Positions 1-8,800 of a DNA stretch of 64,000 bases are shown here, one piece after another; the first letter of the stretch is position 1; every line of letters begins with the position of its first letter. The position numbers and the translations under genes are program-made. The notes below the pieces were generated by a model, which did no database searches, was not told the origin of the DNA, and was given only the letters and a program-made list of their open reading frames with translations. The stretch is from Pedobacter cryoconitis (lineage in GTDB: Bacteria; Bacteroidota; Bacteroidia; Sphingobacteriales; Sphingobacteriaceae), in NCBI RefSeq assembly GCF_014200605.1, contig NZ_JACHCE010000003.1, positions 186,001-250,000 on the forward strand, written 5' to 3'.

Positions 1-261
1 AAAGATGATTTGAACATGGTAGTTTATCCCGTACCAGCCCGAAATGAAATCAATGTTAACTTCAATGTAGCCGATAATAATAATGTGAGCATCGAGCTGA
101 TCAATATATCAGGACAAAAACTTTATACAGAGAAGAAAAATGATTTCAAAGGGGTATACTATAGCCAGATCAATTTATCAGGCTATGCAAGCGGATTGTA
201 TTTTATGGTGATAAAAATCGGGCAGAACTCCTATACCAGGAAATTTGTCTGCGCGAAATAA
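1..261 (+). CDS. C-terminal end of a T9SS-exported protein (type A sorting domain), 5' truncated
   Basis: The frame is open from the first base of the window, so this is the tail of a larger gene. The roughly 85 visible residues form a small beta-sandwich of the por secretion system / T9SS type A sorting domain: the VYPVPARNEINV opening, a central ISGQKLY strand, then GLYFMVIKIG and a terminal basic strand ending in RKFVCAK. In this family the domain directs export through the type IX secretion pore and is cleaved and replaced by a surface anchor. The cargo domain lies outside the window, so its function cannot be given. It converges on the GAF gene with 9 bases between stops. Confidence 0.85.
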   Translation, partial: KDDLNMVVYPVPARNEINVNFNVADNNNVSIELINISGQKLYTEKKNDFKGVYYSQINLSGYASGLYFMVIKIGQNSYTRKFVCAK

Positions 262-270
262 GAAAAGGGC

Positions 271-774
271 TTAAACTCTTTTTTCTATTTCGATTTGTAT
301 CAGCTTTGCTACCCACTCCAGCTTCTCCTTATCTTGCGGAGTAAACTCGCGGACCTTTTTATCAACAATACAAACTGCACCAATATTAAAACCTTCGGGG
401 GTAGTAATGGGTACTGCAGCATAAAACCTAAGGCCAAATTCCCCTACAACCAGGGGATTGGACATCAGACACGGCTCAGCCAATGCATTTTCAAATACGG
501 TGGCTTCACCTTTCAGAATCGCAAGTGAACACAAACTTGTACCCCGCTCAACTTCACTCCCAGAATCACCCTGCTGGTCTGCTTTAGTCCAGACATGATT
601 CTTATCCACGAAATTGATCATCGCCAAAGGTACCTTAAGCATCGTTGCAGCAACCGCAGCCAGCTGATCAAAAATAGGTTCGGATTTGGTATATAGAATA
701 TTATACTTTTTTAAGTTCTCTAAGCGCGCCTCTTCATTCTGTGGAATTATATTCCTTCCAAAAGTATTCTCCAA
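271..774 (-). CDS. GAF domain protein
   Basis: A 167-residue protein consisting of one GAF domain and a short N-terminal helix. The usual landmarks of this small-molecule or light-sensing fold are visible: FDQLAAVAATMLKVPLAMINFVD near residues 35-57, a CSLAI segment near 82, NPLVVGEFGLRFYAAVPI near 106-123, and GAVCIVDKK near 132. There is no kinase, cyclase or DNA-binding partner domain, so it either senses alone or acts through a partner in trans. The ligand is unknown. The fold assignment is firm and the role is not. It is transcribed separately from the upstream alcohol dehydrogenase, which has its own terminator. Confidence 0.8.
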   Translation of the reverse strand: MENTFGRNIIPQNEEARLENLKKYNILYTKSEPIFDQLAAVAATMLKVPLAMINFVDKNHVWTKADQQGDSGSEVERGTSLCSLAILKGEATVFENALAEPCLMSNPLVVGEFGLRFYAAVPITTPEGFNIGAVCIVDKKVREFTPQDKEKLEWVAKLIQIEIEKRV

Positions 775-850
775 TTTGTTATTTTATTACTTGTATAACT
801 TATACCCGCTAACCTATACAATTACCATACCCTTTTAAAATTTTTTATTA

Positions 851-899
851 AAAAAAACATACACCAAACAGGAATACAACGTATACTGCCTGGTGTATG
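851..899 (-). terminator. Rho-independent terminator of the YqhD-like gene
   Basis: Read on the minus strand, arms CATACACCA and TGGTGTATG with a further CAG/CTG pairing form a hairpin just after the yqhD-like stop, followed by a run of seven or more T. It separates this gene from the GAF gene. Confidence 0.7.
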
Positions 900-910
900 A
901 ACACGAAGAA

Positions 911-2071
911 CTAATAGCTTAATTCAACAATTTTTCTTACATCATCCGGATTAAGGCTTTTACGCTCTCCTAAGCCCATCCATCCCCTTTCAGTAAATCG
1001 TTTTGCTATTTTTTCGGCAGTACCCTGATAATCACCAGTATACTCTGAAAGTTTAGTGTCAATTCCTAAAGAATGAAAAAAAGATTCTGTTTTAACAATG
1101 GCAAGTTCTGCCTTTTCGTCTGCTGTACCTTCCTGAATATTCCAGATACGCTCCGCATACTGGGCAAGTTTTTCCTTTTTATGCTCAAAATTATACCTGT
1201 AATGGCCGGGCACAATGATTGCTAAAGTACGGGCATGATCGATCCCGAATAGTGCGGTAAGCTCATGTCCGATTGCATGTACCGACCAGTCGGTAGGCAC
1301 CCCCTTTTGAATCAACCCGTTTAAAGCCATTGTACAGCACCACATAAAATTAGCTGCAGCCTCATAATCTGCAGGATCTTTTTGTATCCTGGGTGCAATC
1401 TCTATCAGTGTCTGCATAATTCCTTCTGCAAACCTATCCTGCAGAAATGCCTGGGCAGGATAAGTCATATACTGTTCCAGTACATGGGTAAATGCATCTG
1501 TAATCCCATTCGCAAGCTGGCGCTGGGGCACAGATTTTACGACAAGCGGGTCAAGTATAGAAAATTCAGGGAATAATCCTGGTCCGCCCATTCCAAATTT
1601 TTCCTGGGTAGATGCACGTGTAATTACCGCTCCCGAATTCATTTCTGAACCCGTAGCCGGTAAAGTCAGCACTGTGCCAAAAGGCATACCTTTATCAGTT
1701 CTGATCTTATTTTTTAAAATATCCCAGGGTTCATCTCCCTGATACAGGGCGGCCGCAGAAAGGAACTTAGTACCATCTATGACAGAGCCACCGCCAACCG
1801 CAAGCAGATAAGTTATATTCTCTTTTTTGATCACATTTAGTGCCTCTATTAACACTTCATATTCCGGATTGGCAGGAATTCCACCAAATTCTATGACATC
1901 GAAACCTGCAAGCGCCGAAATCACCTGATCGTAAATACCGTTCGACCTGATACTTCCACCGCCATAAAGCAGTAAAACTTTTGCATTTGCCGGGATCTCC
2001 TGTGCAATTTTCACGATCTGACCTTTCCCGAAAATTATCTTTACCGGATTCTTAAATTCGAAATTCAACAT
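911..2071 (-). CDS. yqhD: Iron-containing alcohol dehydrogenase, YqhD-type aldehyde reductase
   Basis: This 386-residue group III alcohol dehydrogenase should reduce aldehydes with a nicotinamide cofactor, probably NADPH as in YqhD, and so detoxify lipid-peroxidation or glycation aldehydes in the cytoplasm. An N-terminal Rossmann-like part carries YGGGSIRSNG near 36-45 and GGGSVIDG near 93-100. The metal ligands are visible as D192, H196, H265 and H279. Their spacing matches the ligands of E. coli YqhD (D194, H198, H267, H281) shifted by two, and the length is nearly the same (387 in E. coli). The start fits the family MLNFEF opening. A 62-residue gene lies 56 bases upstream in the same direction and may share the transcript. 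Confidence 0.88.
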   Translation of the reverse strand: MLNFEFKNPVKIIFGKGQIVKIAQEIPANAKVLLLYGGGSIRSNGIYDQVISALAGFDVIEFGGIPANPEYEVLIEALNVIKKENITYLLAVGGGSVIDGTKFLSAAALYQGDEPWDILKNKIRTDKGMPFGTVLTLPATGSEMNSGAVITRASTQEKFGMGGPGLFPEFSILDPLVVKSVPQRQLANGITDAFTHVLEQYMTYPAQAFLQDRFAEGIMQTLIEIAPRIQKDPADYEAAANFMWCCTMALNGLIQKGVPTDWSVHAIGHELTALFGIDHARTLAIIVPGHYRYNFEHKKEKLAQYAERIWNIQEGTADEKAELAIVKTESFFHSLGIDTKLSEYTGDYQGTAEKIAKRFTERGWMGLGERKSLNPDDVRKIVELSY

Positions 2072-2127
2072 ATTCCTGAGCTTATTTATAAATGAAGAGC
2101 CTGTTCTGAAAATGACTCATTTTATCT

Positions 2128-2316
2128 TTAACGTTCTGCTTCTTCAAAGCGTATAAACTGCCATTTTGCCTTTGCATCCTTTTCAAAGAAAACTTTGTAA
2201 CTATTGTCCGGAGGCAGCGTAAAATGAAAAGACAATGTCGTTTCCTGGCTATCTTTAGGTATAAAACTAGGCATTAAGGTATTAGCGATTGCTTCTATTT
2301 GATCTTTTAGCTGCAT
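2128..2316 (-). CDS. Small conserved-looking protein of unknown function
   Basis: A 62-residue protein with no signal peptide, membrane segment or cysteine. It starts with an amphipathic helix (MQLKDQIEAIANTLM) followed by alternating strands ending in KWQFIRFEEAER. Composition and codon use resemble the neighbouring real genes, and it sits in the same orientation 56 bases upstream of the yqhD-like gene, divergent from the receiver gene. I do not recognise a family. The evidence that it is translated is only ORF quality and context. Confidence 0.55.
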   Translation of the reverse strand: MQLKDQIEAIANTLMPSFIPKDSQETTLSFHFTLPPDNSYKVFFEKDAKAKWQFIRFEEAER

Positions 2317-2402
2317 GTGTATTTTGTGAGTAATAAAGCAAAAGTATCAATTCTTTCTGCCAATCATGGCACTCTGTTTGTTCAGCATGTATTTTTTAAT
2401 TT

Positions 2403-2771
2403 ATGAATAGAATACTTGTTGTTGAAGACGATCCTGATTTATTGGAAGTCGTTCAAATGGTACTGGAAGAAAATAATTATAAGGTTTTCCCCCTGATGAA
2501 CGGAAGACCAATATTTAAAATTATTGAAGAGTTCAGACCAGATATTATTTTAATGGATATCAGGCTCGACGGAATGGATGGAAGGGCAATTTTCAAAGAA
2601 ATCCGGACCAGACCAGATACGGCTCATTTGCCTGTTGTCCTGACTTCGGGTGGTTTCTCTGAAGATTATATCATGAGAGAAAGTTTACTCGCAGATGCTT
2701 ACCTGGAAAAACCATTTGAGATGGCTGTTATGCTCGAAAAATTACAGCTATTATTGAAAGAGCCTGCTTAA
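2403..2771 (+). CDS. Single-domain response regulator (CheY-like receiver)
   Basis: A 122-residue receiver domain with no output domain. The acidic pocket is E8-D9-D10, the phosphoacceptor is D52 in LMDIRLDG, the switch Thr/Ser is in VVLTSGG near 81, and the conserved Lys is in LEKPFE near 102. Such stand-alone receivers shuttle phosphate within a phosphorelay or act by binding a partner. No cognate kinase is adjacent. The hybrid kinase with an Hpt domain at 26,538-29,051 is a conceivable donor, but nothing in the sequence links them. Its stop codon lies inside a terminator hairpin. Confidence 0.85.
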   Translation: MNRILVVEDDPDLLEVVQMVLEENNYKVFPLMNGRPIFKIIEEFRPDIILMDIRLDGMDGRAIFKEIRTRPDTAHLPVVLTSGGFSEDYIMRESLLADAYLEKPFEMAVMLEKLQLLLKEPA

Positions 2772-2792
2772 ATCTAAAATTTAAGCAGGCTC
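2760..2792. terminator. Hairpin terminator between convergent receiver and ompA-family genes
   Basis: A perfect 14-bp inverted repeat (GAGCCTGCTTAAAT and its complement) with a 5-base loop includes the receiver stop codon. It is likely to serve the plus-strand gene and possibly the minus-strand gene too. Confidence 0.6.
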
Positions 2793-2818
2793 TAAGCTAT
2801 GATACAGGTCCTGAGCTT

Positions 2819-4822
2819 TTATTTTTTGGTGACCTTAAATTCTGTTCTCCTGTTCAGCTGACGGCCTTGTGGATTGTCTTTTCCACTTGGAAGCTGATTT
2901 GGTGCTATAGGTTTACTAAATCCATAACCTTTACTTGTCATCCTGCTGGCAGCAATACCTTTACCAACCAGGTAATCCACACACGACTTAGCCCTTCTTT
3001 CTGAAAGTTTCAGGTTATAAGCTGCCGTACCTATATTATCAGTATGTGCACTGAGTTCAATCTCCAAAGTTTCATTATCAACCAGTTTTTGGTAGAGTTT
3101 ATCTAAAATAGCCTCTGATGCCGGGTTAAGCTGATAACTATTGAAATCGTATAGTATATTCTCCAATATGATTGGCTTATTAATTATAAAACCATCCAGA
3201 CAGATTCTAGGATTAACAAGAGTATCTGATTTAGCCAGCTCATCATAATTATAAGTCAGTACTTTTTTGAAATACATATTTCTTTGAGCAATTAATTTCA
3301 GCTGACGGTTAGAGTTAATCCTGAATGAATATTTTCCATCCTCTGCAGTTGTAAATTTCATCTCCTGAGTAGAATCACTAAGCGTAACTACAGCACTATC
3401 CAGAGGCAAATTAGTTTTACAGTCTAAAATTGTTCCCTCAATAGTCATAAAGTCTTTTTTAACACGGAAGATTTCCAGACAACATACCGACTCTCTGTCC
3501 GAACTGATATAGCCTTCGCTATCCTCGCTATCTGATGGTGTAAAGTAAATATCATCCTTAGAAGAGTTAAATGGATATCCTACATTTCTTGGCTCAGACC
3601 AACTCCCGAAATCACCTGAACTTTCATAAAAATCAAGTCCTCCCATTCCTACCCTTCCATCACTGCTGAATAGCAATTTTTTAGTACGGGTATTATAATA
3701 GGCCGCTTCATCATTCTCTTTGGAATTGATTGCATTCCCCATATTTGAGGCCTCACTTAAAGTCCCGTCGCTACGAATCCTGCAATACCAAAGGTCAAAT
3801 TTACCTAAACCTCCCGGCCTGTCCGAAGAGAATATCAGGTATTTACCATCCTTTGTCACGAAAGGCTGCATCGAGTTAAAACCTTCAATATTGACTTCGG
3901 TACCCAGCATTTTTGGTGCAGACCAGACATCTCCGTTACCTTTTGAAACATTGACCTGGTAGATTTTCTTATTCGCCGTGCCATTCCAGATTGTCAGATA
4001 CATCACCCTTCCATTAGGGCTGAAAGCTGGTGCTGCAAACTCCTTCCCTTTCTCTGGTGTTCCCACTTTTTTAACCGTTGTTGATGCTCTTTGCGGATTA
4101 CCGGAAGCCGAATAAATCGCATTCACGAAAGGGTTTTCTGATTTAACCACCTTAGTCTTCATCTTACTGTCCCGGATAGTCTCGGTTTTGTTACCCACAG
4201 CAACAGGTCTGGAAGAGGTGAAATAGAAATTATTATTCAGCAATAATGGTGCATAGTTAGAACCCTGATCATTGATCTGATTCAATAACTTACTAAATCT
4301 GTATAAACGCGGATAACGCATTTCATACAAGGCAAAATTACAGGACGCGATCTCAATTTTTGCCTTTTCCGTATAGCTGTCATTAGTTTTATACTTTGAC
4401 AGGAAATCTTTGAAGGAAGTGATCGCATCATTAAATTTCTGATTGGAACGCTGACTTTCTCCGTAGTAAAATAAACTTAAAGTGTATTTAGGGTCGCTGA
4501 AATTCCTGGAAATGGCATACCAGGCTTCCGCTCCCCTAAAATCTTTATAAAGACGAAGTGAGTTGGCCAGCTGATATACGCAATATTCGTATTCAGCGCG
4601 TTTAGGGCTTTCTTTCTTCATTTTAACTTCAAAGGCATATGGCACTACAAAACCAGTAGTATCAGATGATATATTCAATGCTTTTTTATAGTACTCTGCT
4701 GCTGCGTAATAATCCTTATTCTGGAAATATACATCAGCTACTCTTTTATTATTTGTTACGTATTGAGCCTGTGCCCCTGTACTGAGTAAACAGATCAAAA
4801 GCAATAGTCTGAGAGGTTTCAT
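2819..4822 (-). CDS. OmpA-family outer membrane protein with TPR, beta-propeller and CRD domains (PorE-like)
   Basis: This 667-residue protein has the domain order known for PorE of the type IX secretion system: signal peptide 1-20, TPR-like helices about 25-170, a WD40/PD40-type propeller about 185-450 (repeated PAFSPNGRVMYL, PFVTKDGKYLIFSSDRPGG and KKLLFSSDG segments), a carboxypeptidase-regulatory-like beta domain about 455-525, and a C-terminal OmpA peptidoglycan-binding domain about 550-667 with HTDNIG and NLKLSERRA. The length is also close to PorE. It should anchor outer-membrane T9SS components to peptidoglycan. It is the last gene of a minus-strand group behind PorP/SprF (9-base gap) and the giant adhesin, so it is probably dedicated to that adhesin and not the housekeeping copy. 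Confidence 0.85.
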   Translation of the reverse strand: MKPLRLLLLICLLSTGAQAQYVTNNKRVADVYFQNKDYYAAAEYYKKALNISSDTTGFVVPYAFEVKMKKESPKRAEYEYCVYQLANSLRLYKDFRGAEAWYAISRNFSDPKYTLSLFYYGESQRSNQKFNDAITSFKDFLSKYKTNDSYTEKAKIEIASCNFALYEMRYPRLYRFSKLLNQINDQGSNYAPLLLNNNFYFTSSRPVAVGNKTETIRDSKMKTKVVKSENPFVNAIYSASGNPQRASTTVKKVGTPEKGKEFAAPAFSPNGRVMYLTIWNGTANKKIYQVNVSKGNGDVWSAPKMLGTEVNIEGFNSMQPFVTKDGKYLIFSSDRPGGLGKFDLWYCRIRSDGTLSEASNMGNAINSKENDEAAYYNTRTKKLLFSSDGRVGMGGLDFYESSGDFGSWSEPRNVGYPFNSSKDDIYFTPSDSEDSEGYISSDRESVCCLEIFRVKKDFMTIEGTILDCKTNLPLDSAVVTLSDSTQEMKFTTAEDGKYSFRINSNRQLKLIAQRNMYFKKVLTYNYDELAKSDTLVNPRICLDGFIINKPIILENILYDFNSYQLNPASEAILDKLYQKLVDNETLEIELSAHTDNIGTAAYNLKLSERRAKSCVDYLVGKGIAASRMTSKGYGFSKPIAPNQLPSGKDNPQGRQLNRRTEFKVTKK

Positions 4823-4831
4823 ATAAGTTGT

Positions 4832-5827
4832 TTATAATCGTGGACAAAAGAAGTTAGGACCAGAAATCCCCTTACGGCTGGTAAAGGATATGGATAATTC
4901 CAGTCCGCCTTTACTGCCTGTTGCACGGTTAAGCCCTGAGGTATTAAAATCATAACTCACTCCGAAAGCCATATTCTTCAAATGCAGCCCGAAAAAAGCT
5001 ATTGCAGCATCATCAAAACGATAATTAGATCCAAACATCAGATCTGCTTCCGGATTGACATAAAATTGTCCATAGGCCCCTACCGAAGTTTCATGCGCAT
5101 TTCCCTGTTTCATATAAAGACCGTTAGGCGTGATGTCAAACACATCGTTTACTTTAATACGCGCACCACCATGTACAGTATATCTGATTGGAATCCTGAC
5201 ATCATTTCCAAGAAAACGGTCAATTGGCCTGGTCAGGTGATTTGCTGCTGCCCCACCAAAAACGTTAACACGTTTATCCCCGCTTCCATCGAAATACATG
5301 ACCCCGAAATTGACATCAGGGACAAGCGTATTACTCGAAGTAAAGTTTTCATTAAAAGGCAAACCCGGGTCATATCCCGTTCCAGGATTAAACTGGTTAC
5401 CCAGCGTAACTTTCGAAGGATCGAAACTCTTGTTCAGGATACCTGCCTGCAAACCAAAATTAATCATATTCAAACCTGCTCTCCCAAAACGGATCCGGTA
5501 AGCTGCCGAAGCTAAAGCATTCAGGTAATTATAACTCACATCCCCCGCATTCTGATTCAGGATCATTCCACCAAAAGCCAGGTTTTTAGTAGGCGCCATA
5601 TCAAAGGAGGCGCCTGCTGTAAGATAAGAATGAGAAACGGACCCCCATTGTTGTTTTGCATTTACTGATACTCTGTAATCTCCGTCGATTACGCCTGTTA
5701 AAGCCGGGTTAAGCCAGAGCGGATTGGCATAGTATTGTGAAAAGTGAGGATCGATCTGTGCACTAACCCTCGAAGCTCCCGTAATGCACAACAAGCCCAA
5801 GACGATGATTTTTGATAGTTTCTTCAT
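4832..5827 (-). CDS. PorP/SprF family type IX secretion membrane protein
   Basis: A 331-residue outer-membrane beta-barrel protein of the PorP/SprF family. Features are a signal peptide ending near residue 23 (VSAQ), the family opening DPHFSQYYANPLWLNPALTG, alternating aromatic strands, and a C-terminal strand with LELSISFTSRKG. Family members are needed for secretion and surface attachment of specific T9SS cargo with long CHU_C or type B C-terminal domains; SprF serves the giant adhesin SprB in Flavobacterium. It lies 29 bases downstream of a giant CHU_C protein and 9 bases upstream of a PorE-like gene, which suggests this copy serves that one cargo. Confidence 0.9.
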   Translation of the reverse strand: MKKLSKIIVLGLLCITGASRVSAQIDPHFSQYYANPLWLNPALTGVIDGDYRVSVNAKQQWGSVSHSYLTAGASFDMAPTKNLAFGGMILNQNAGDVSYNYLNALASAAYRIRFGRAGLNMINFGLQAGILNKSFDPSKVTLGNQFNPGTGYDPGLPFNENFTSSNTLVPDVNFGVMYFDGSGDKRVNVFGGAAANHLTRPIDRFLGNDVRIPIRYTVHGGARIKVNDVFDITPNGLYMKQGNAHETSVGAYGQFYVNPEADLMFGSNYRFDDAAIAFFGLHLKNMAFGVSYDFNTSGLNRATGSKGGLELSISFTSRKGISGPNFFCPRL

Positions 5828-5856
5828 GTTATTAATATTTCAGGTTAATGTGTGTC

Positions 5857-8800
5857 TTATCTTAATATTGTAATTGTTCCTTTTCTCTTAACTGTAGAAC
5901 CGTCTGTCATTACGAGTTCAACATAGTAGACATATACCCCATTTGGCTGTATCTGTCCTCTGTATGAACCATCCCATCCTACTTGCTGCTGCAGTGATTC
6001 AAAGATGAATTGTCCCCACTGGTTATAAACCTGCAATTTCAGTTTTGAAATTCCAGTTCCATAAACATAGAAGATGTCATTTCTTCCATCCCCATTTGGC
6101 GTGAACGTATTCGGGATAAAGACATCATTAGGTACTAGTCCATCCGTTGCCGTACCTGTAACACTTCCTGCAGCACTGGTCTGACAGCTTGTGTTTCCTT
6201 TTGCCCTTACCATCAGTTTTACCATGGTATTTGCCTGAAGGCCTGTGATCAGATGTGTAGTACCCGCAGCTCCCGAACTTGGATTTACCCAGGTGGTACC
6301 GCCATCAGTTGATACTTCGTAAGCTGTTGCTCCAGGGACATCGTTCCAGCCAAACGTTATACTGCTCAGTGTACTTGATTTCACAGTCACCACAGGTGAT
6401 GCAAGCGCAGTGGCTACAGTAACATTTACCGGGATTCTACCGCTGGTAGCCGTTCCTGAAATTGCCTCCACATAGTAAATCGTTGTCGCAGTTATCGCCG
6501 GAGTCTGGAAGGCTGGCCCTGTAAAGAGTATTGCCCCTCCTGTCGGTGTACTGTACCAGTTATAGGTAACACCTGCAATTACATTGGTTACTGTTAAAGT
6601 AACAGGCGTTCCTCCGCAACTTACTGCATCTCCTACTGCTGATGCCGGGACGTTAACGACCACCACATAATCATTGGCTGCTGTTAGTCCGTTTCCATCA
6701 GTTACAGTTACGGTCACTGTGAAAGTTCCTCCAAGTGTCGGTGTCCCTGAAATTGTTCTGGTTGCCGGATCAAATCTTAATCCCGGAGGCAGATTGTTAG
6801 CCACATAGGTAAATGGTGCTGTTCCTCCAATTACCGCAGGTAAGGTTTGTGGTACATATGCCGTACCTACCTGTCCGTTTGGCAAGGTTGCTGGCGGCAA
6901 TGAGATTTGCGTACCACTGCCTACTGCAAGTGTAAATACAGCTGTTGCATTACATCCTTTGCTATCGGTAGCTACTATAGAGAAGGTATAATTTCCGGTA
7001 GCTGCTGGTGTTCCGGTCAGCTGACCTGCAGGCGACAAGGTTAAACCTGCAGGAAGAGTGCTTCCTGATGCCACCGAGTAGGTATATCCCGGTGTACCAC
7101 CTGTTGCAGAACCGATCTGCGCAGAATAAGTAGTTGTTGTAGATGCACCTGCCAATGCTGCTCCGTTGAAAACCAATGCCGGATTGACAGTTAAGGTAAC
7201 AACTTTGGCAGTGGCCGGTGAACTTTCACAAGTATTAGGTCCTTGTACAGTTACATAATAAGTGATGTTTGCTGTAACCGCAGGGATATTATAGACCGCA
7301 CCGGTAAATACAAGACTGGTCAATGCCGGATCTGTATACCATTTGAATACAGGGCTGGTTACTGTAGCACTGCTGGCGGTTAAAATAACCCCTGACCCTG
7401 CACATACTACTGAAGGCACACCTGCAACACTGATATCTGCTGCTGTAGCCGGAGTTCCAATATTTACATTTACTGCCACTCTGTTGCTGGTTGTTCCGGC
7501 AAACCCTTCTGCATAATAGGTGGTGCTGGCTGTAATTGCCGGTGTCTGGAAGCTTGTACCTGTAAAGATCGGCGCTCCTCCTATAGCACTGGTATACCAG
7601 TTATAAGTAACCCCGGCTATTGGATTTGAAACTGTTAAAGTAACTCTTGAACCGCCGCAGCTTGATCCGTCAGCAACTACTGGTGCTGGCACGGTCACTG
7701 TAACCGGATAGTTACCTGTTGCTGTTGAACCGTTTGCATCAGTTACAGTTACTATAACGGTGAAGGTTCCTCCTAGTGTTGGTGTTCCTGAAATTGTTCT
7801 GTCTGCAGGGTTAAAGTTGAGTCCCGGAGGTACACCTATAGCCGTATAGGTATAAGGTGCTGTTCCGCCAATTACCGCAGGTAAAGTTTGTACCGGATAA
7901 ACCGTACCTACTTGCCCGTCTGGCAGGATTGCCGGAGGTAAAACCAGAACTGCTATTGCCCCAATATTTAAAGTGAACTGCGCAGTAGCACTACAGCCTT
8001 TACTATCTGTTGCAGTAATTGAAAAGGTATAATTACCAGTTGCTAATGGCAATCCACTGATCAATCCTGAGTTAGATAAAATTAAGCCTGCTGGTAAAGT
8101 ACTGCCACTGGCCAGTGCATAGGTATAAGGTGCTGTGCCCCCGGTAGCAGCGTTCAGCTGTGTATTGTAAGGACTAATGGTAGAGCCATTGGTTAATGCG
8201 CCGCCCGCAAAGTTCAACTGAGGATTTACATTCAGTGCAACCACTTTTGCGGTAGCTGCTGAACTTTCGCAGGTACCTGGTCCCTGTACCGTTAAATAAT
8301 AGGTTGTATTTGCTGTAAGTACAGGAGTAGTAAAGACTGCACCTGTGTAAACACGGTTTGTTAAAGCGGCATCAGTGTACCAGTTAAATGTTGGATTACT
8401 TACTGTTGCACTGCTTGCAGTCAGCGTAGCTGTTGAGCCTCCGCATACCACAGAAGGTATACCTGCCACACTTACATCTGCAGCCGAAGCAGGAGATTTC
8501 AGGCTGACATTTACGGCCACCCTTATACTGCTTACTCCTGCAACTCCTTCTACATAATAGGTCGTATTAGCTGTGATTACAGGGGTTTGGAAAACTGTTC
8601 CTGTAAATATTGATGCTCCGCCTGATGCCTGGTTGTACCAGTTATAGGTAACTCCGGTAATTACATTTGAAACGGTCAGTGTAGCACTGCTTCCACCGCA
8701 ATTTGATCCATCAGCAACAACTGGTGCCGGTACTATAACTCTAAGCTGATAATTAGCTGAAGCAGTTGAATTGTTACCATCAGTTACTGTCATCGTAGCA